A stretch of DNA of 64,000 nucleotides from Siphonodentalium dalli (GCA_032622095.1 CP136061.1:14089287-14153286), one strand, 5' to 3'; counted from the stretch's first letter, positions 47,989 through 59,499 are shown. Notes: generated from the sequence alone by a model not told the origin. A program made the numbers and translations.

Positions 47989-48967
47989 CACATATATGTT
48001 ATTTCGTTTCACACAGTACGGTACAGACCCAATGTTGCACAGTAGATCGGTAAATTCGTGATGTGAATCTTATTATATTTCACATTACGAATTTCTATCA
48101 ATTGTCCATGGTATACTGCAGTTACTAGTGTCGTTATGTATTGTGTCATATGTTCTCAACAAATACCGCTACGACTGAACATAAATTGTAAATCAATATT
48201 CATAATTCTCATTTGCAAGACACAGTAACACGATTTTTCCGATTACGACAATAATTCTTCAAGCCAACGGATCTACTGTGCGAAAAAAAGTGCTCGCACA
48301 AATTCACAACAGCAGCGTCGTAATAGATAATAATTGGTGACGTCAGACAATCAGATATAGTCTATATACGACCAAACGCGTCTGGCTTTGGTTGGTTAAT
48401 ATGATTGAACGCTAGCGTAATTAACGAATAACAGCTAAACCACACACATAAGGGTATTTATCATATGACTCAATCATTATTTACGTTGGAAGCTATGTCA
48501 TAAATCAATTTCATATCAATTACTAATTCATATCACCTTCCGATAATTTGATTGGTTTGTTGACAAAAAGTGTGTTCTGATTGGCTGAATGGCAGCCGGG
48601 GGCCGAGCCGCATCTCTGACTACATGCAGGTCAAGTTCGTGCGCGTCAAATACACGAATCAACGCGATGCCGAAATTCTCGCAATTATAATCTTGAAATA
48701 TATAGTTTTGGACATTGTTATACGATAAATAGAATATGTAATTCGTATTTATCTAATAAACATACGATATAATGTCACAAACTGAGAACAGAATAGCGCA
48801 CTATATCTTCGCGTGCATAATATTTCTGCTAGTTCAGCAGGTGTAACTGGGCTTCCGGTGCAATGAAGTGACGTCACATTAAACTTTTGCTGCCGATGTC
48901 ATATAGCTATTTAGTGATTTGTGTGCGTTTTGGACACCATAATCAATTTATAGGTGTCATATGATAA
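47989..48967. other. Gene-free region
   Basis: No recognisable gene. A degenerate relative of the 48968-49121 palindrome arm lies at about 48725-48790 (GATAAATAGAATATGTAATT). Confidence 0.5.
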
Positions 48968-49121
48968 ATAGAATATGTAATTTGTGTTTCTATCATATGA
49001 TATTTATGAAACTCGTCACGAATTTTAAGTTTTCTCTCGCCGGATGCTCGAGAAAACTGAAAATTCTTAGACTCGTTTAATAAATATCATATGAGAGAAA
49101 CACTCATTTCATATCCTCTAT
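48968..49121. repeat. ~154-bp palindrome
   Basis: TCATATGATATTTAT / ATAAATATCATATGA arms extend outward (GTGTTTCT / AGAGAAACAC, ATAGAATATG) and inward (TTTTCTC / GAGAAAA) to a CGCCGGATGC centre, with mismatches mainly in the middle. Confidence 0.88.
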
Positions 49122-49825
49122 ACATGTATATGTGGCTTTTTTAATGTTATAAAATAATTTCATAGATATGTATCCCCATCAAATAAAATCCAAGGACTCA
49201 TCGAAAGAGGGGGCCCAAATAACAAGTTATTGTATACAATATGTCAATCAAATATAAGATATATAAGAAATACGTGATTATCAATGCAAACAGACTACGG
49301 GCTCACTACTTAACAGACATAAAACACAAAACGAATCTTGAAGAAAAAACGTTCGTTTTGTACAGATTATTATAGATCATAAACTTTCAACATCATAGTA
49401 CTCAAAATTGAAGATGTATATAGTTGTTTGTTGTCGCAGGATTCAGACCTATAATCATCCTGCTAAAGGTACATCTATAAGTAGAAAGATAACTAGAAAT
49501 GAGGGTTCACACGGACACGGATCCGACATACCGTATTATCACAACGCTGCAGGTTTCCGAGAATTATACTCAAATCTCGCTACCTTCTCTCGGTCGTCTA
49601 TTGACTCGTCCGGTGGACGGATCTCGATTCCCCACACTGTCGTGGGGGAACCTATATTTATTCGTAATTTAAATTCCGAAATACCTAGTACAGTTTTGAT
49701 AGAAATGGGTAGAAATGGGTAGTTGGTTCCAAAGAATTGGCCCAGCTACCGAAAATGCCCGATCGCCCCGGTCATCGGGGTTCAGTACAAGGCTGCACGC
49801 ATTTCCAGACCTTAGAGGATAGGCC
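49122..49825. other. Gene-free region with one unexplained ORF
   Basis: A 104-codon plus-strand ORF (49408-49722) lies in locally GC-richer sequence and has balanced composition, but I recognise no domain in it. It could be a host exon or repeat fragment. Confidence 0.35.
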
Positions 49826-50237
49826 GGTTCATATCAAATCCAGTCGTAAGTCGGGATTTGTTTTACCCTGTGCCAATGCATTCTCTTATATGTGCGAGTC
49901 GACCATAGGTCGCCTCGCATATATAAGAGAATGCATTGGCCTAACAATTTTTTATCATTTTTTAAAAATAAATGTTTCTTACAATTTTTAGGACATAAAA
50001 TAAAAAAACATCCATTACCCTGCAGGGAGCCCCACACATATATATAAGCATATAGAAGAGTGTCGTCTGCTCATGTTTGTCTGGGGCTCTGTATGGGTGA
50101 AATTATAAAATTGTTAAAGAATACAAGAAAATTATTAAAATTGTAAAAAATTTGTTAGGCCAATGCATTCTCTTATATATGCGAGGCGACCTATGGTAAG
50201 AGAATGCATTGGCACAGGGTAAAAAAATCCCGGTTAG
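49826..50237. mobile_element. Most complete palindromic composite element
   Basis: Order: L module (49826-49862), CCCTGTGCC, palindrome 1 (to 49941), CCTAACAA, internal region of ~210 bp with CCTGCAGGGAGCCCCACACA and AGAGTGTCGTCTGCTCATG, TTGTTAGG, a shortened palindrome 2 (50161-50213, centre deleted), CACAGGG and the first ~10 bases of module R (AAATCCCGG), which breaks off. The element thus has terminal inverted repeats that each contain a palindrome. No ORF; a non-autonomous foldback-type DNA transposon is the best reading. Confidence 0.85.
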
Positions 50238-50267
50238 TGGAGCTCAGCTCAATGTTGCTATGTGCTG

Positions 50268-50620
50268 TCATGCCGGTTCATACTGTGCCACCGTAATCGA
50301 CGGAGGAACAAAAGAATCGTCAAGAAGAATATTGAGCTTTACAAACTTTGACAACTGGCGGTCTGAACCAACATATAAAACTTTTGTTTTATCAGAGTTC
50401 AATTTAAGAAGGTTTTGTGACATCCAGAGTTTAATGTCGGAAACACATTGTTGAATGTGTTTCCGACATTCGTGTTTTCGTCCCGTCTCTGGTGGGTCGT
50501 TCGTCATCGGGTTGACAGTGGATGTAAAGTTGCGTATCATCCGCATAACAGTGAAAATTAAGTCCATGGTGACGATAGACTGGTTCCTTGGATTGTAACT
50601 GAAATTAACCGGTTGACATT
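50268..50620 (-). mobile_element. Non-LTR retrotransposon reverse transcriptase fragment
   Basis: On the minus strand YADDTQLY, the catalytic RT motif, is encoded at about 50525-50547, preceded by HGLNFHC. After a frame change near 50500-50525 the sequence continues as CVSDIKLWMSQNLLKLNSDK, then TKVLYVGS and PPSITV, a succession typical of CR1/Jockey-type RT palm-thumb regions. It ends abruptly at about 50280 before the usual RNLGV, and upstream it is cut by a palindrome (50573-50904). Clearly a dead fragment. Confidence 0.8.
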
Positions 50621-50904
50621 ATAGTCATATGGGGAGATATGTAATAAATGTACAACCTTTGTTTGTTTTTGTAAATGATTACCGCACGAGATGATACCAC
50701 GAGTGATACCACGAGTGCCGGAGTGCGGCAATCATTTACAAAAACAAAACGAAGACGGTTTTATATTTACTACGTATCTCCCCATATAACTATGATGTCA
50801 ATTAATTTTGATATGTATTGCCAAAAAATGCCGCATTAGAATTCTTTTTCAACGCAAAGGATTAATTCCAGTTACAATCCAAGGAACCAGTCTATCGATT
50901 GTAG
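50573..50904. repeat. ~330-bp nested inverted repeat cutting the RT fragment
   Basis: Outer arms GATAGACTGGTTCCTTGGAT / ATCCAAGGAACCAGTCTATC; middle arms TGACATTATAGTCATATGGG / CCCATATAACTATGATGTCA; inner arms GTTTTTGTAAATGATT / AATCATTTACAAAAAC around an imperfect GATACCACGAGT duplication. The outer left arm is still retrotransposon sequence, so part of the retrotransposon is present inverted on the right side. Confidence 0.85.
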
Positions 50905-52410
50905 GAACTCTAGAAACTTCTTTTGTGGACGGGTCCCCGATTTTCCTTGGACAAAACTTATGTTGGAGGGGTGGGTGTCCGAGATCTGACAGGAAAACAA
51001 ACTTGCATTCTCGGGGTGCTGAGTCCCAAAATACAAAATATACAAATTGAAATCTTGTATCCTGGATAGTTGTCCTGACCTCTATGAGCTATGTGGGTTC
51101 AGATTAATATAAAACATTGTCTTGGTTTGTAAGATAATGATATGTGAAGCTAACAGTTGAAGGTAAAAGTTGCGTCACGTTATATAAACTTTTTATTGAT
51201 TTAGAAATTATGTGAGATATTTATGTACATGGTGATTGTTAGCTTCCAGTAGCTCTCACTAGTTCGTTCAGCTCTGTTTGTTATATAATTCTATTGTATG
51301 TTGATTTTTTTTGGCGCATTTTATATATATATACAGATATATATTGCTATGGTCTTTGTTAGCATTAGCTTAGAGTACTGTTTTAGTCAGTTGGTTTTTC
51401 ATGAGCTGGCTGAGTATATCAATGTTTTCAATTGGTTGGTTTTCACTGTAGCTCGGTAGACTTTTGAGGAGGTGTTCAACTGTTCTCATATATTTGCTTT
51501 TATACGTGAACTGACTGGTCTCTGTGTGAAACTTTGACAGCACCTAAGCCTATATAGTAACGATATCATTAATTAGCTTTAATTTCTTCATTCAATTTCA
51601 TAGGAGCCATTTGAGACATATTGCTATTGACTCGTCTCCCGCTACCATTGCGCCTAAATTGCTGCGGTTGCGTATTAGATTGCCGTGGTTTCATCTGTCA
51701 GTGTGATGACATGAAAGTTCTCTTGAAGTGTTTTAAATTGGTTCTTCACGTTGAGCGCTTGTCACTGCTGAACACTTGTTGCATGTCAGCGATGGTGAAG
51801 ATGTTAGAGATATGTATATGAGAAGGGACATTCGGTATGAGTTCTGTATCACCCAGATCCCGAGTTGCGCTCCAGTGCGATGAGTTATGTATCACCAGGT
51901 CCCAAGTTAAGCTCCAGTGCGGCTACAGGTGTTCGGGAATATTTAATCACATTTTGTTACATAATACACGAAGTGTCCCACGGAGGTCGGTTTTCTGGGA
52001 AAACTAAACGTCACAATTAGCTTCAAAGCACATTCTCTTAATATATACTTGTCATCGCTATATAAACTTCTTCCTTATACATTGTTCTTCAAATTTGTTT
52101 TTATAATTTATTCAACTCTTTTTTTTACAATTCATATATATTTGTTACAATATATATTTTTTCAACAATTGAATTGAGTCACAGCAGCCCAGTCAAAGAG
52201 ACGCGGAAAACCATATGCATATAGCTCTCCGCGTTTACTCGAGCGGGCAGCTGAAACACAAGATAAGTTACAAATTGTGAGGAGACACAATGTTCAGTCA
52301 GTGTCATAAATTCAGACAGCTAAATTTTGTTCTATGTAATTCTTATATTAATCCCTTCCTGACTGGATATAAAAGAATGCACCAGTTTACAAGGTCAATG
52401 TAAAAATTGC
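50905..52410. other. Gene-free region
   Basis: No recognisable gene. An 80-codon ORF at 50808-51050 and a Cys-containing 66-codon ORF at 51621-51821 match nothing I know. CACCCAGATCCCGAGTT..GCTCCAGTGCG is duplicated at about 51851 and 51891. Confidence 0.45.
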
Positions 52411-52412
52411 TA

Positions 52413-52486
52413 GGCCAATGCATTCCCTCACACATGCGAGGCTCCGCATGGGAGACCCGTGCACATAAGGGAACGCATTGGCTCAG
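52413..52486. mobile_element. Palindromic element, diverged GC-richer variant
   Basis: GGCCAATGCATTCCCTCACA ... AAGGGAACGCATTGGCTCAG. Relative to other copies TCTTATATA is replaced by CCCTCACACA on one arm and the matching change is seen on the other (GCACATAAGGGA), so the arms have changed together or were converted. Confidence 0.82.
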
Positions 52487-52654
52487 TGTTTTCGCAAAAC
52501 ATTCAGGAAGCTCCAATGATGGAGGGGTTAATATTAGCTGACTATTAACTTGTATCATCGCTATATAAACTTCTTCCTTCTACATTATTCTTCAAAATGA
52601 ATGTCAATAAAATATGATCGTTCAGAACTGCATAGAAAACTCAAACTGCAATTT

Positions 52655-52895
52655 TATAAGTTCACCCATGCAGACCCCCAGGAAAATCATGAGCTGACGA
52701 CACTCTTCTATATGCTTATATATATGTGTGGGGCTCCCTGCAAGGTATGGATGTTTTTTATTTTATGTCCTAAAAATTGTAAGAAACATTTAGTTAAAAA
52801 CAATTATAAAAAATTGTTAGGCCAATGCATTCTCTTATATATGCGAGGCGACATATGGTCGACTCGCATATATAAGAGAATGCATTGGCACAGGG
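52655..52895 (-). mobile_element. Composite palindromic element, one end missing
   Basis: Internal region (GACGACACTCTTCTATATGC, GGGGCTCCCTGCAAGGTATG) and a full palindrome (52820-52890) with CACAGGG; the first palindrome and both outer modules are absent. Same internal sequence as 47629-47988. Confidence 0.83.
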
Positions 52896-53147
52896 GAAAA
52901 ATTTAAATTGTAAAGAATATATATTGTTTTACTTGGGAAACCACTGAGCTCGTATTCACCAATTGGGTTTATAAATCTTTCGAAAATAAGTTATATCGAT
53001 GGATCCAAGCCCTTGTTGCGCCAACTGAAAGTCCTTTACTAACAGTAGTATACAACTGAAAGTCCTTTACTAGCAAACCTACTGAAATCACTGCACGAGC
53101 AATAGTATACCCCATGTGTGCGGCTGGGACTGATGCGTGCAATGTGA

Positions 53148-53246
53148 CAAAGCGTTAACTACGGTACACCCACGCATTAACTACAGTACACCCACGCATT
53201 AACTACAATACATCCACGCATTAACTACAGTACACACATGCATTAC
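53148..53246. repeat. 22-bp minisatellite, left part
   Basis: About four units of CGCATTAACTACAGTACACC + CA. Broken at its internal TTAA by the 53247-53839 insertion. Confidence 0.9.
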
Positions 53247-53839
53247 AGGGATACTGTACCCAAAATGTTGTTGTTGGTTTCTATAGTCTCCGAGTCGAAG
53301 AATAAGGTAACAATGTTACCATTATTTGAAAGTCTGTTGAGTACGAAGTAGTGTTACGGATGGCAAATTTACCGGAATGCAAAAATACAAATTGTCGTTG
53401 TCGAGTAATTTTTGTACAGTTTTTAACCAAATAAACCAAATAAAAGTTATATTATATGCATACTAGTCCCATATTCTCATTTGAGTTATTGTATCGTCAC
53501 TAGTCAGTTAGTGGCTTGACTTTTCTCCCCGTATCATCATAATGTTTAAACGATCGTGTGCGCGATCGGTTTAACAATCCAGTAACCCTCAATTACTTTA
53601 TTTGATTACGTCGTGGACACGGAAATTCTTAATTTAGTTGACGCCATTTTATGGCTCCAGTCATACATTCAATTTATAATAAATTATTAACTTTTAAATT
53701 ATAAAATTTTAAGATAGCCTATTAACCTGAGCGTTTACACAATACATCTTCGACTCAAATTACTTATGTTTCTATATATTATCGATATTAGATCGTTGTT
53801 ATCACCGGAAATTTAATGAAAATGGCGTACAGTACCCCT
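53247..53839. mobile_element. 593-bp TTAA-flanked MITE, copy 2
   Basis: Homologous over its full length to 36892-37474. Ends AGGGATACTGTACCC and GGCGTACAGTACCCCT; right flank TTAA (53840-53843), left flank TTAC (53243-53246, decayed TTAA). It sits exactly at the TTAA of the 22-bp unit, giving an independent confirmation of both element ends. Confidence 0.9.
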
Positions 53840-53955
53840 TTAACTACAGTACTCATACGCATTAACTACAGTACACCCACGCATTAACTAAAGTACACAC
53901 ACGAATTAAATACAGTACACCCGCGCATTAACTACAGTACACCCACACATTCACA
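53840..53955. repeat. 22-bp minisatellite, right part
   Basis: About five further units (TTAACTACAGTACACCCACG) follow the MITE. Confidence 0.9.
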
Positions 53956-54787
53956 TGGAATCAGAGCTGACACAACGATATTGAAGGCATGATACATCAC
54001 CAATGACATCGAAGTCGCATTTTGTTTAGAACATAATCATCTGATGGCGGTGGATTCGACGGATAAAGTTAGGTTTCATATCTAATTGGTGTCCCGTCGC
54101 ATGTCTAATTACGTATGGGGATCCTGATGTGTTTGATAAGAAGCTCAGCTAAATAGACCCTCGTCATACGTGGAGACTGGTTCGATTCCAGATAACCACC
54201 GATCGATGTTCCATTTAGGTTATTTGACAAGTGCTAACGTAAAATACTAAAGCAACTATAACAACTATTAAAGGACATCATGTGACTGTATGTTACATCA
54301 GTGTATATAAATGTTAGCATATCACGTGACGTTCATTCTGATCTCTCTTTCTCCCGTACTCTCTCTCAATCATTCAGCCTTGAAATATATATTTACATCT
54401 TCCTTAAATATCACAATAGATATAGATATGCACATACTTATGCTCGTTCTAATTTGTAATCCATAAACATACGCTGAAAGATGTTATTCGACATAATGCA
54501 AATTCAAATTGTTTTCTCACCATGTAAAAACGTTTCTGTTATCGCCTTGTTGTCATCTTATAACAATGTATTGTCAATTTTGTACGGGAGAGGGACTACC
54601 TATGTTGAAATAACTTGTGCCCGATCCCTTTTGTATATTTATATACGAATAAAATATGTTTAAAGTAAAAAAATCATTCTTCGCTCTCAGTTCTCACACA
54701 TCTCCTACATTCTACTCCATACATAGTGATACACTCTAACTCTCGTAGGTAAAATGTCACCCAAATTGGGTAAAACATAGCTCCTTT
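53956..54787. other. Gene-free region with a tRNA-like segment
   Basis: No recognisable protein gene. The tRNA-like sequence at 54128-54205 is listed separately. TCTCTCT simple sequence lies near 54343-54368. Confidence 0.5.
54128..54205 (+). repeat. tRNA-like / SINE-head-like segment
   Basis: GGTTCGATTCC (54179-54189) matches a polymerase III B box and sits in a CTGG/CCAG stem like a T arm; AAGCTCAGCT 30 bases upstream resembles a weak A box / D arm. I cannot draw a full cloverleaf with a good acceptor stem, so a decayed tRNA or SINE head is more likely than a working tRNA. Confidence 0.3.
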
Positions 54788-57232
54788 TTATCGATGGACA
54801 ATATTAATTATTCCAAGGTAGAAATTGCCTACATTATACTAAATTAGCTGGGGTATCGGCTGGTAAAACAAGAGTACATTATTAATGCCCCTTCCAGTCT
54901 GTAAATTAATTATTCCAAGGTGGGAATTGCCTACATTATACTAAATTAGCTGGGGTATCGGCTGGTATAACATGAGTACATTATTAATGCCCCTTCCAGT
55001 CTGTAAATTAATTATTCCAAGGTGGGAATTGCCTACATTATACTAAATTAGCTGGGGTATCGGCTGGTAAAACATGAGTACATTACCAATGCCCCTTCCA
55101 GTCTGTAAATTAATTATTCCAAGGTGGGAATTGCCTACATTATACTAAATTAGCTGGGGTATCGCTGGTAAAACATGAGTACATTATTAATGCCCCTTCC
55201 AGTCTGTAAATTAATTATTCCAAGGGGGGAATTGCCTACATTATACTAAATTAGCTGGGGTATCGGCTGGTAAAACATGAGTACATTTTTAATGCCCCTT
55301 CCAGTCTGTACATTAATTATTCCAAGGTGGGAATTGCCTACATTATACTAAATTAGCTGGGGTATCGGCTGGTAAAACATGAGTACATTATTAATGCCCC
55401 TTCCAGTCTGTAAATTAATTATTCCAAGGGGGAATTGCCTACATTATACTAAATTAGCTGGGGTATCGGCTGGTAAAACATGAGTACATTATTAATGCCC
55501 CTTCCAGTCTGTAAATTAATTATTCCAAGGTGGGAATTGCCTACATTATACTAAATTAGCTGGGGTATCGGCTGGTAAAACATGAGTATATTATTAATGC
55601 CCCTTCCAGTCTGTAAATTAATTATTCCAAGGTGGGAATTGCCTACATTATACTAAATTAGCTGGGGTATCGGCTGGTAAAATATGAGTACATTATTAAT
55701 GCCCCTTCCAGTCTGTAAATTAATTATTCCAAGGTGGGAATTGCCTACATTATACTAAATTAGCTGGGGTATCGGCTGGTAAAACATGAGTACATTATTA
55801 ATGCCCCTTCCAGTCTGTAAATTAAGTATTCCAAGGGGGGAATTGCATACATTATACTAAATTAGCTGGGGTATCGGCTGGTAAAACATGAGTACATTAT
55901 TAATGCCCCTTCCAGTCTGTACATTAATTATTCCGAGGTGGGAATTGCCTACATTATACTAAATTAGCTGGTAAAACATGAGTACATTATTAATGCCCCT
56001 TCCAGTCTGTAAATTAATTATTCCAGGGTGGGAATTGCCTACATTATACTAAATTAGCTGGGGTATCGGCTGGTAAAACATGAGTACATTATTAATGCCC
56101 CTTCCAGTCTGTAAATTAATTATTCCAAGGTGGGAATTGCCGACATTATACTAAATTAGCTGGGGTATCGACTGGTAAAACATGAATACATTATTAATGC
56201 CCCTTCCAGTCTGTAAATAAATTTTTCCAAGGTGGGAATTACCTACATTATACTAAATTAGCTGGGGTATCGGCTGGTAAAACATGAGTACATTATTAAT
56301 GCCCCTTCCAGTCTGTAAATTAATTATTCCAAGGGGGGAATTGCCTACATTATACTAAATTAGCTGGGGTTTCGGCTGATAAAACATGAGTAGATTATTA
56401 ATGCCCCTTCCAGTCTGTAAATTAATTATTCCAAGGTGGAAATTGCTTACATTATACTAAATTAGCTGGGGTTTCGGCTGGTAAAACATGAGTACAATAT
56501 TAATGCCCCTTCTAGTCTGTAAAATAATTATTCCAAGGTGGGAATTGCCTGCAGCATACTAAATTAGCTGGGGTATCGGCTGGTAAAACATGAGTACATT
56601 ATACTAAATTAGCTGGGGTATCTACTGGTAAAAAATGAATACATTATTAGTGCCCCTTCCAGTCTGTAAATTAATTATTCCAAGGTGGAAATTGCCTACA
56701 TTATACTAAATTAGCTGGGGTATCGGCTGGTAAACCATGAGTACATTATTAATGCCCCTTCCAGTCTGTAAATTAATTATTCCAAGGTGGGAATTGCCTA
56801 CATTATATTAAATTAGCTGGGGTATCGGCTGGTAAAACATGAGTACATTATACTAAATTAGCTGGGGTATCGGCTGGTAAAACGTGAATACATTATTAAT
56901 GCCCCTTCCAGTCTGTTAATTAATCATTCCAAGGTGGGAATTGCCTACATTATACTAAATTAGCTGGGGTATCGGCTGGTAAAACATGAACACATTATTA
57001 ATGCCCCTTCCAGTCTGTAAATTAATTATTCCAAGGTGGGAATTGCCTAGATTATACTAAATTAGCTGGGGTATCGACTGGTAAACATGAATACATTAGT
57101 AATGCTCCTTCCAGTCTGTAAATTAATTATTCCAAGGTGGGAATTGCCTACATTGTACTAAATTAGCTGGGGTATCGGCTGGTAAAACATGAGTACATTA
57201 TTAATGCCCCTTCTTGTCTGTAAATTAATTAT
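54788..57232. repeat. ~102-bp satellite array
   Basis: About 24 units built from ATTAATTATTCCAAGGTGGG, AATTGCCTACATTATACTAA, ATTAGCTGGGGTATCGGCTG, GTAAAACATGAGTACATTAT and TAATGCCCCTTCCAGTCTGT. Units in the left and middle part are about 95-99% alike by eye; those after 56200 are more diverged. Two compound units (about 56545-56650 and 56780-56890) skip from GAGTACATTATAC back into CTAAATTAGCTGG, as expected of unequal exchange at the shared CATTATACTAA tract. One unit near 55965 lacks GGGTATCGGCTG. Confidence 0.96.
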
Positions 57233-57299
57233 TAGTCACCTGATATATACCTGATATATCACCTACTTCCATGGCACAATCCGGATAAAGTTATCCCTG

Positions 57300-57825
57300 G
57301 TTTTTAGGTTGAAAATAAACGCTCATAATGGCTAATTAGTAGTACCCCTTTACGTGATCTGAGGTCAAAGTCATCTATCCCACGACATTCCCCGTGCCAA
57401 ATTGCGTATCTGTGAAAAATGCCCCACATAAATTCTGAGCTGATTATAAACGCTCTTCATTGGTCATTTACGTTAACATAATATATTAGTCCCCTTTAAG
57501 TCATATGAGATCAAAGGCACATATCCAATTATATTCCCCTTTCGGGTCAAAGGCACCTACTCAATGGTACATCATGTGTCAATTCACCGCTGTATACTAA
57601 TTGCCAGCGACCAGGGTCCAACTGTTTTGGGAATATGATAAATTATTTAATTGAAATTGTTTATTCGTGGCCCTCTAAGTCTGAGGACAACTGTACCTAT
57701 CCAGTGACACTCATCTGATCAATTTACCCTGTGGATCAATTTTCATCTGCCAGATGCCAACCATTCTTGGTATATAATTAATTATTTAGTTAAATACATT
57801 ATTAGTGCCCTTTTACGACTTTTGA
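57300..57825. repeat. Old ~150-165-bp tandem repeat beside the satellite
   Basis: Loose recurrences of TTAGT.CCCCTTTA, GAGGTCAAAG.CA, CTATCCA and GTGCCAATT at about 57330, 57490, 57670 and 57800. The phrase TACATTATTAGTGCCC resembles the 102-bp unit, so both may derive from one ancestor. Confidence 0.55.
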
Positions 57826-59028
57826 CATTACCACACCCGTGTACGTGGTATCGCCAAACCCGAGGGTATCATCAAACAAGAACATGCGTTTTTGATAAAT
57901 GAACATATGTTCCCTCAGTTGAATCTACAAATCTCCAAGTTTAATAATGATAGGATGTTTAACCTTGATTTACGCGAGAACTAGACACGACACTGAAACG
58001 AAATTAGTACGAAAATGTAGCGAACATACCCCTCATCGAGGCAGATTGGCACCGGGCTGGGATTTTTACACAATCGGAGGAAAAGACGAAAACATATATA
58101 CGTACCGTTGACAGTCAGAGGTGAGCGACTTGTGTTTATGGTTGTTTACCGCAAACCAGCGTTCAATTCCGTCCACACACAGTGGCCACTCCGCATGAAA
58201 TCACCGGACGCGGAAGGCTTCATTGTGTCATAAGTAATTCATTAATCAGTCCCTTCAACGGGTCCCTAACCCTATTTTAGTATTTAGTGTGTAAATTGTT
58301 ATATAATTTAAATAATTTCGGCCATATTTGTGAACTGAAATGGTCACATGAAAAATGCTAAACTTAGGGGTTGTCATATCCAACAGTTGGAACAAACCGT
58401 TGTAAACTCGATGAAAACTCGAACCAAACATGAGGGTGCAAATAGAAGTTACTGGAAGGGGGTGCATTTAGAAACTATAGGTGAATACTCCAACAGGGAC
58501 CCTCTGGCCACGTCCCTGCTAAATCATGATTTACACTGATTAAATTTTTTCAATCGTTGTACAGTTCCGGGCCTATAATGTCGAATAACACTGAAAAGTT
58601 AACATAAAACACAAGCAACCATACACGTTTTCACCCTTGCACATGCACCCACCCTAAATATGATCCTTGTGCCGGCCTGACCGAATAATAATTGGGATAT
58701 TTTCAAGCAGAAGCGGTCAAAATGTGAAGTATATCATTCGTATCTCTGACATCCCAGATCTGGTTTGGCGACATCTCGATCTGAGGCTTTGATACCCGAA
58801 ATTATGGTGGGTACCCACACCTGGACGCAGATAGTATTTTTGCGAACCGCTGTGCAGGCTAGACAATTTTATGATTAATTAGGCATATATTTTTCTATTG
58901 ATACACGCATTATCCGCCATATATAGCTGATAATGATGTTTCAAGCGAACTACCTAACGTCGAAAAGTGTCTACTATTTATGATAGACAACGAACAATAA
59001 ACAAACAAATAAACACAATTGAGTTATA
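57826..59028. other. Gene-free region
   Basis: No recognisable gene. Around 58490-58520 AACAGGGACCCTCTGGCCAC resembles AGCAGAGACCCTCCAGCCAC near 23010, hinting at another dispersed repeat. Confidence 0.45.
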
Positions 59029-59040
59029 TTGGTATATATT

Positions 59041-59256
59041 ATCCTGGTATACAATATGCACCAAACCAGCCCTGTATGCTTCTGTAGAAATCCATCCGAA
59101 GATGCCTTTCATTTCTTCTTTAGTTGCTCCTTGTATCAGTCCGAGCGAGCCGCCCTCGCTGATAAATTGACTCAATTCAAATTATCAATATTAACGAAAT
59201 TCTTTTCGGAATACCATATATCTCGTCCCAAAGTAATAAGAAACTGTTCGATATAA
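59041..59256 (+). mobile_element. LINE-type retrotransposon C-terminal zinc-binding tail
   Basis: Reads SPVCFCRNPSEDAFHFFFSC, then SLYQSERAALADKLTQF and a stop after SRPKVIRNCSI. The Cys / Glu-Asp / His-Phe-Phe-Phe / Cys spacing is that of the region after reverse transcriptase in many LINE proteins, different in sequence from the fragment at 32832. No RT lies upstream, so it is a severely 5'-truncated copy. Confidence 0.65.
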
Positions 59257-59499
59257 TTCAGCAATATATTGTAGCAACAAAGCGTTTCGATAACTTAATT
59301 TAATAACAAAATACATTCACAAGGAAGGACTACAAATTGTCTAAGTACACCTGTAGGAACTACGCAGTTTAGTAATCTACTGGCTACCCACTTATGGACC
59401 TACTCCCCCACCTACTCCCCAGTTCTCTATTACCTTGATCTACCATAAGTACTGTCTTCCAGAGTAGCTGACTAACACTTGACTAACATATATGTATAT
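59257..59499. other. Intergenic spacer
   Basis: Nothing recognisable; possibly the 3' untranslated part of the retrotransposon tail. Confidence 0.4.

Noticed and set aside
53148-57232. CRISPR-like arrays
   Set aside because: Units are contiguous with no unique spacers, there are no cas genes, and the context is eukaryotic.
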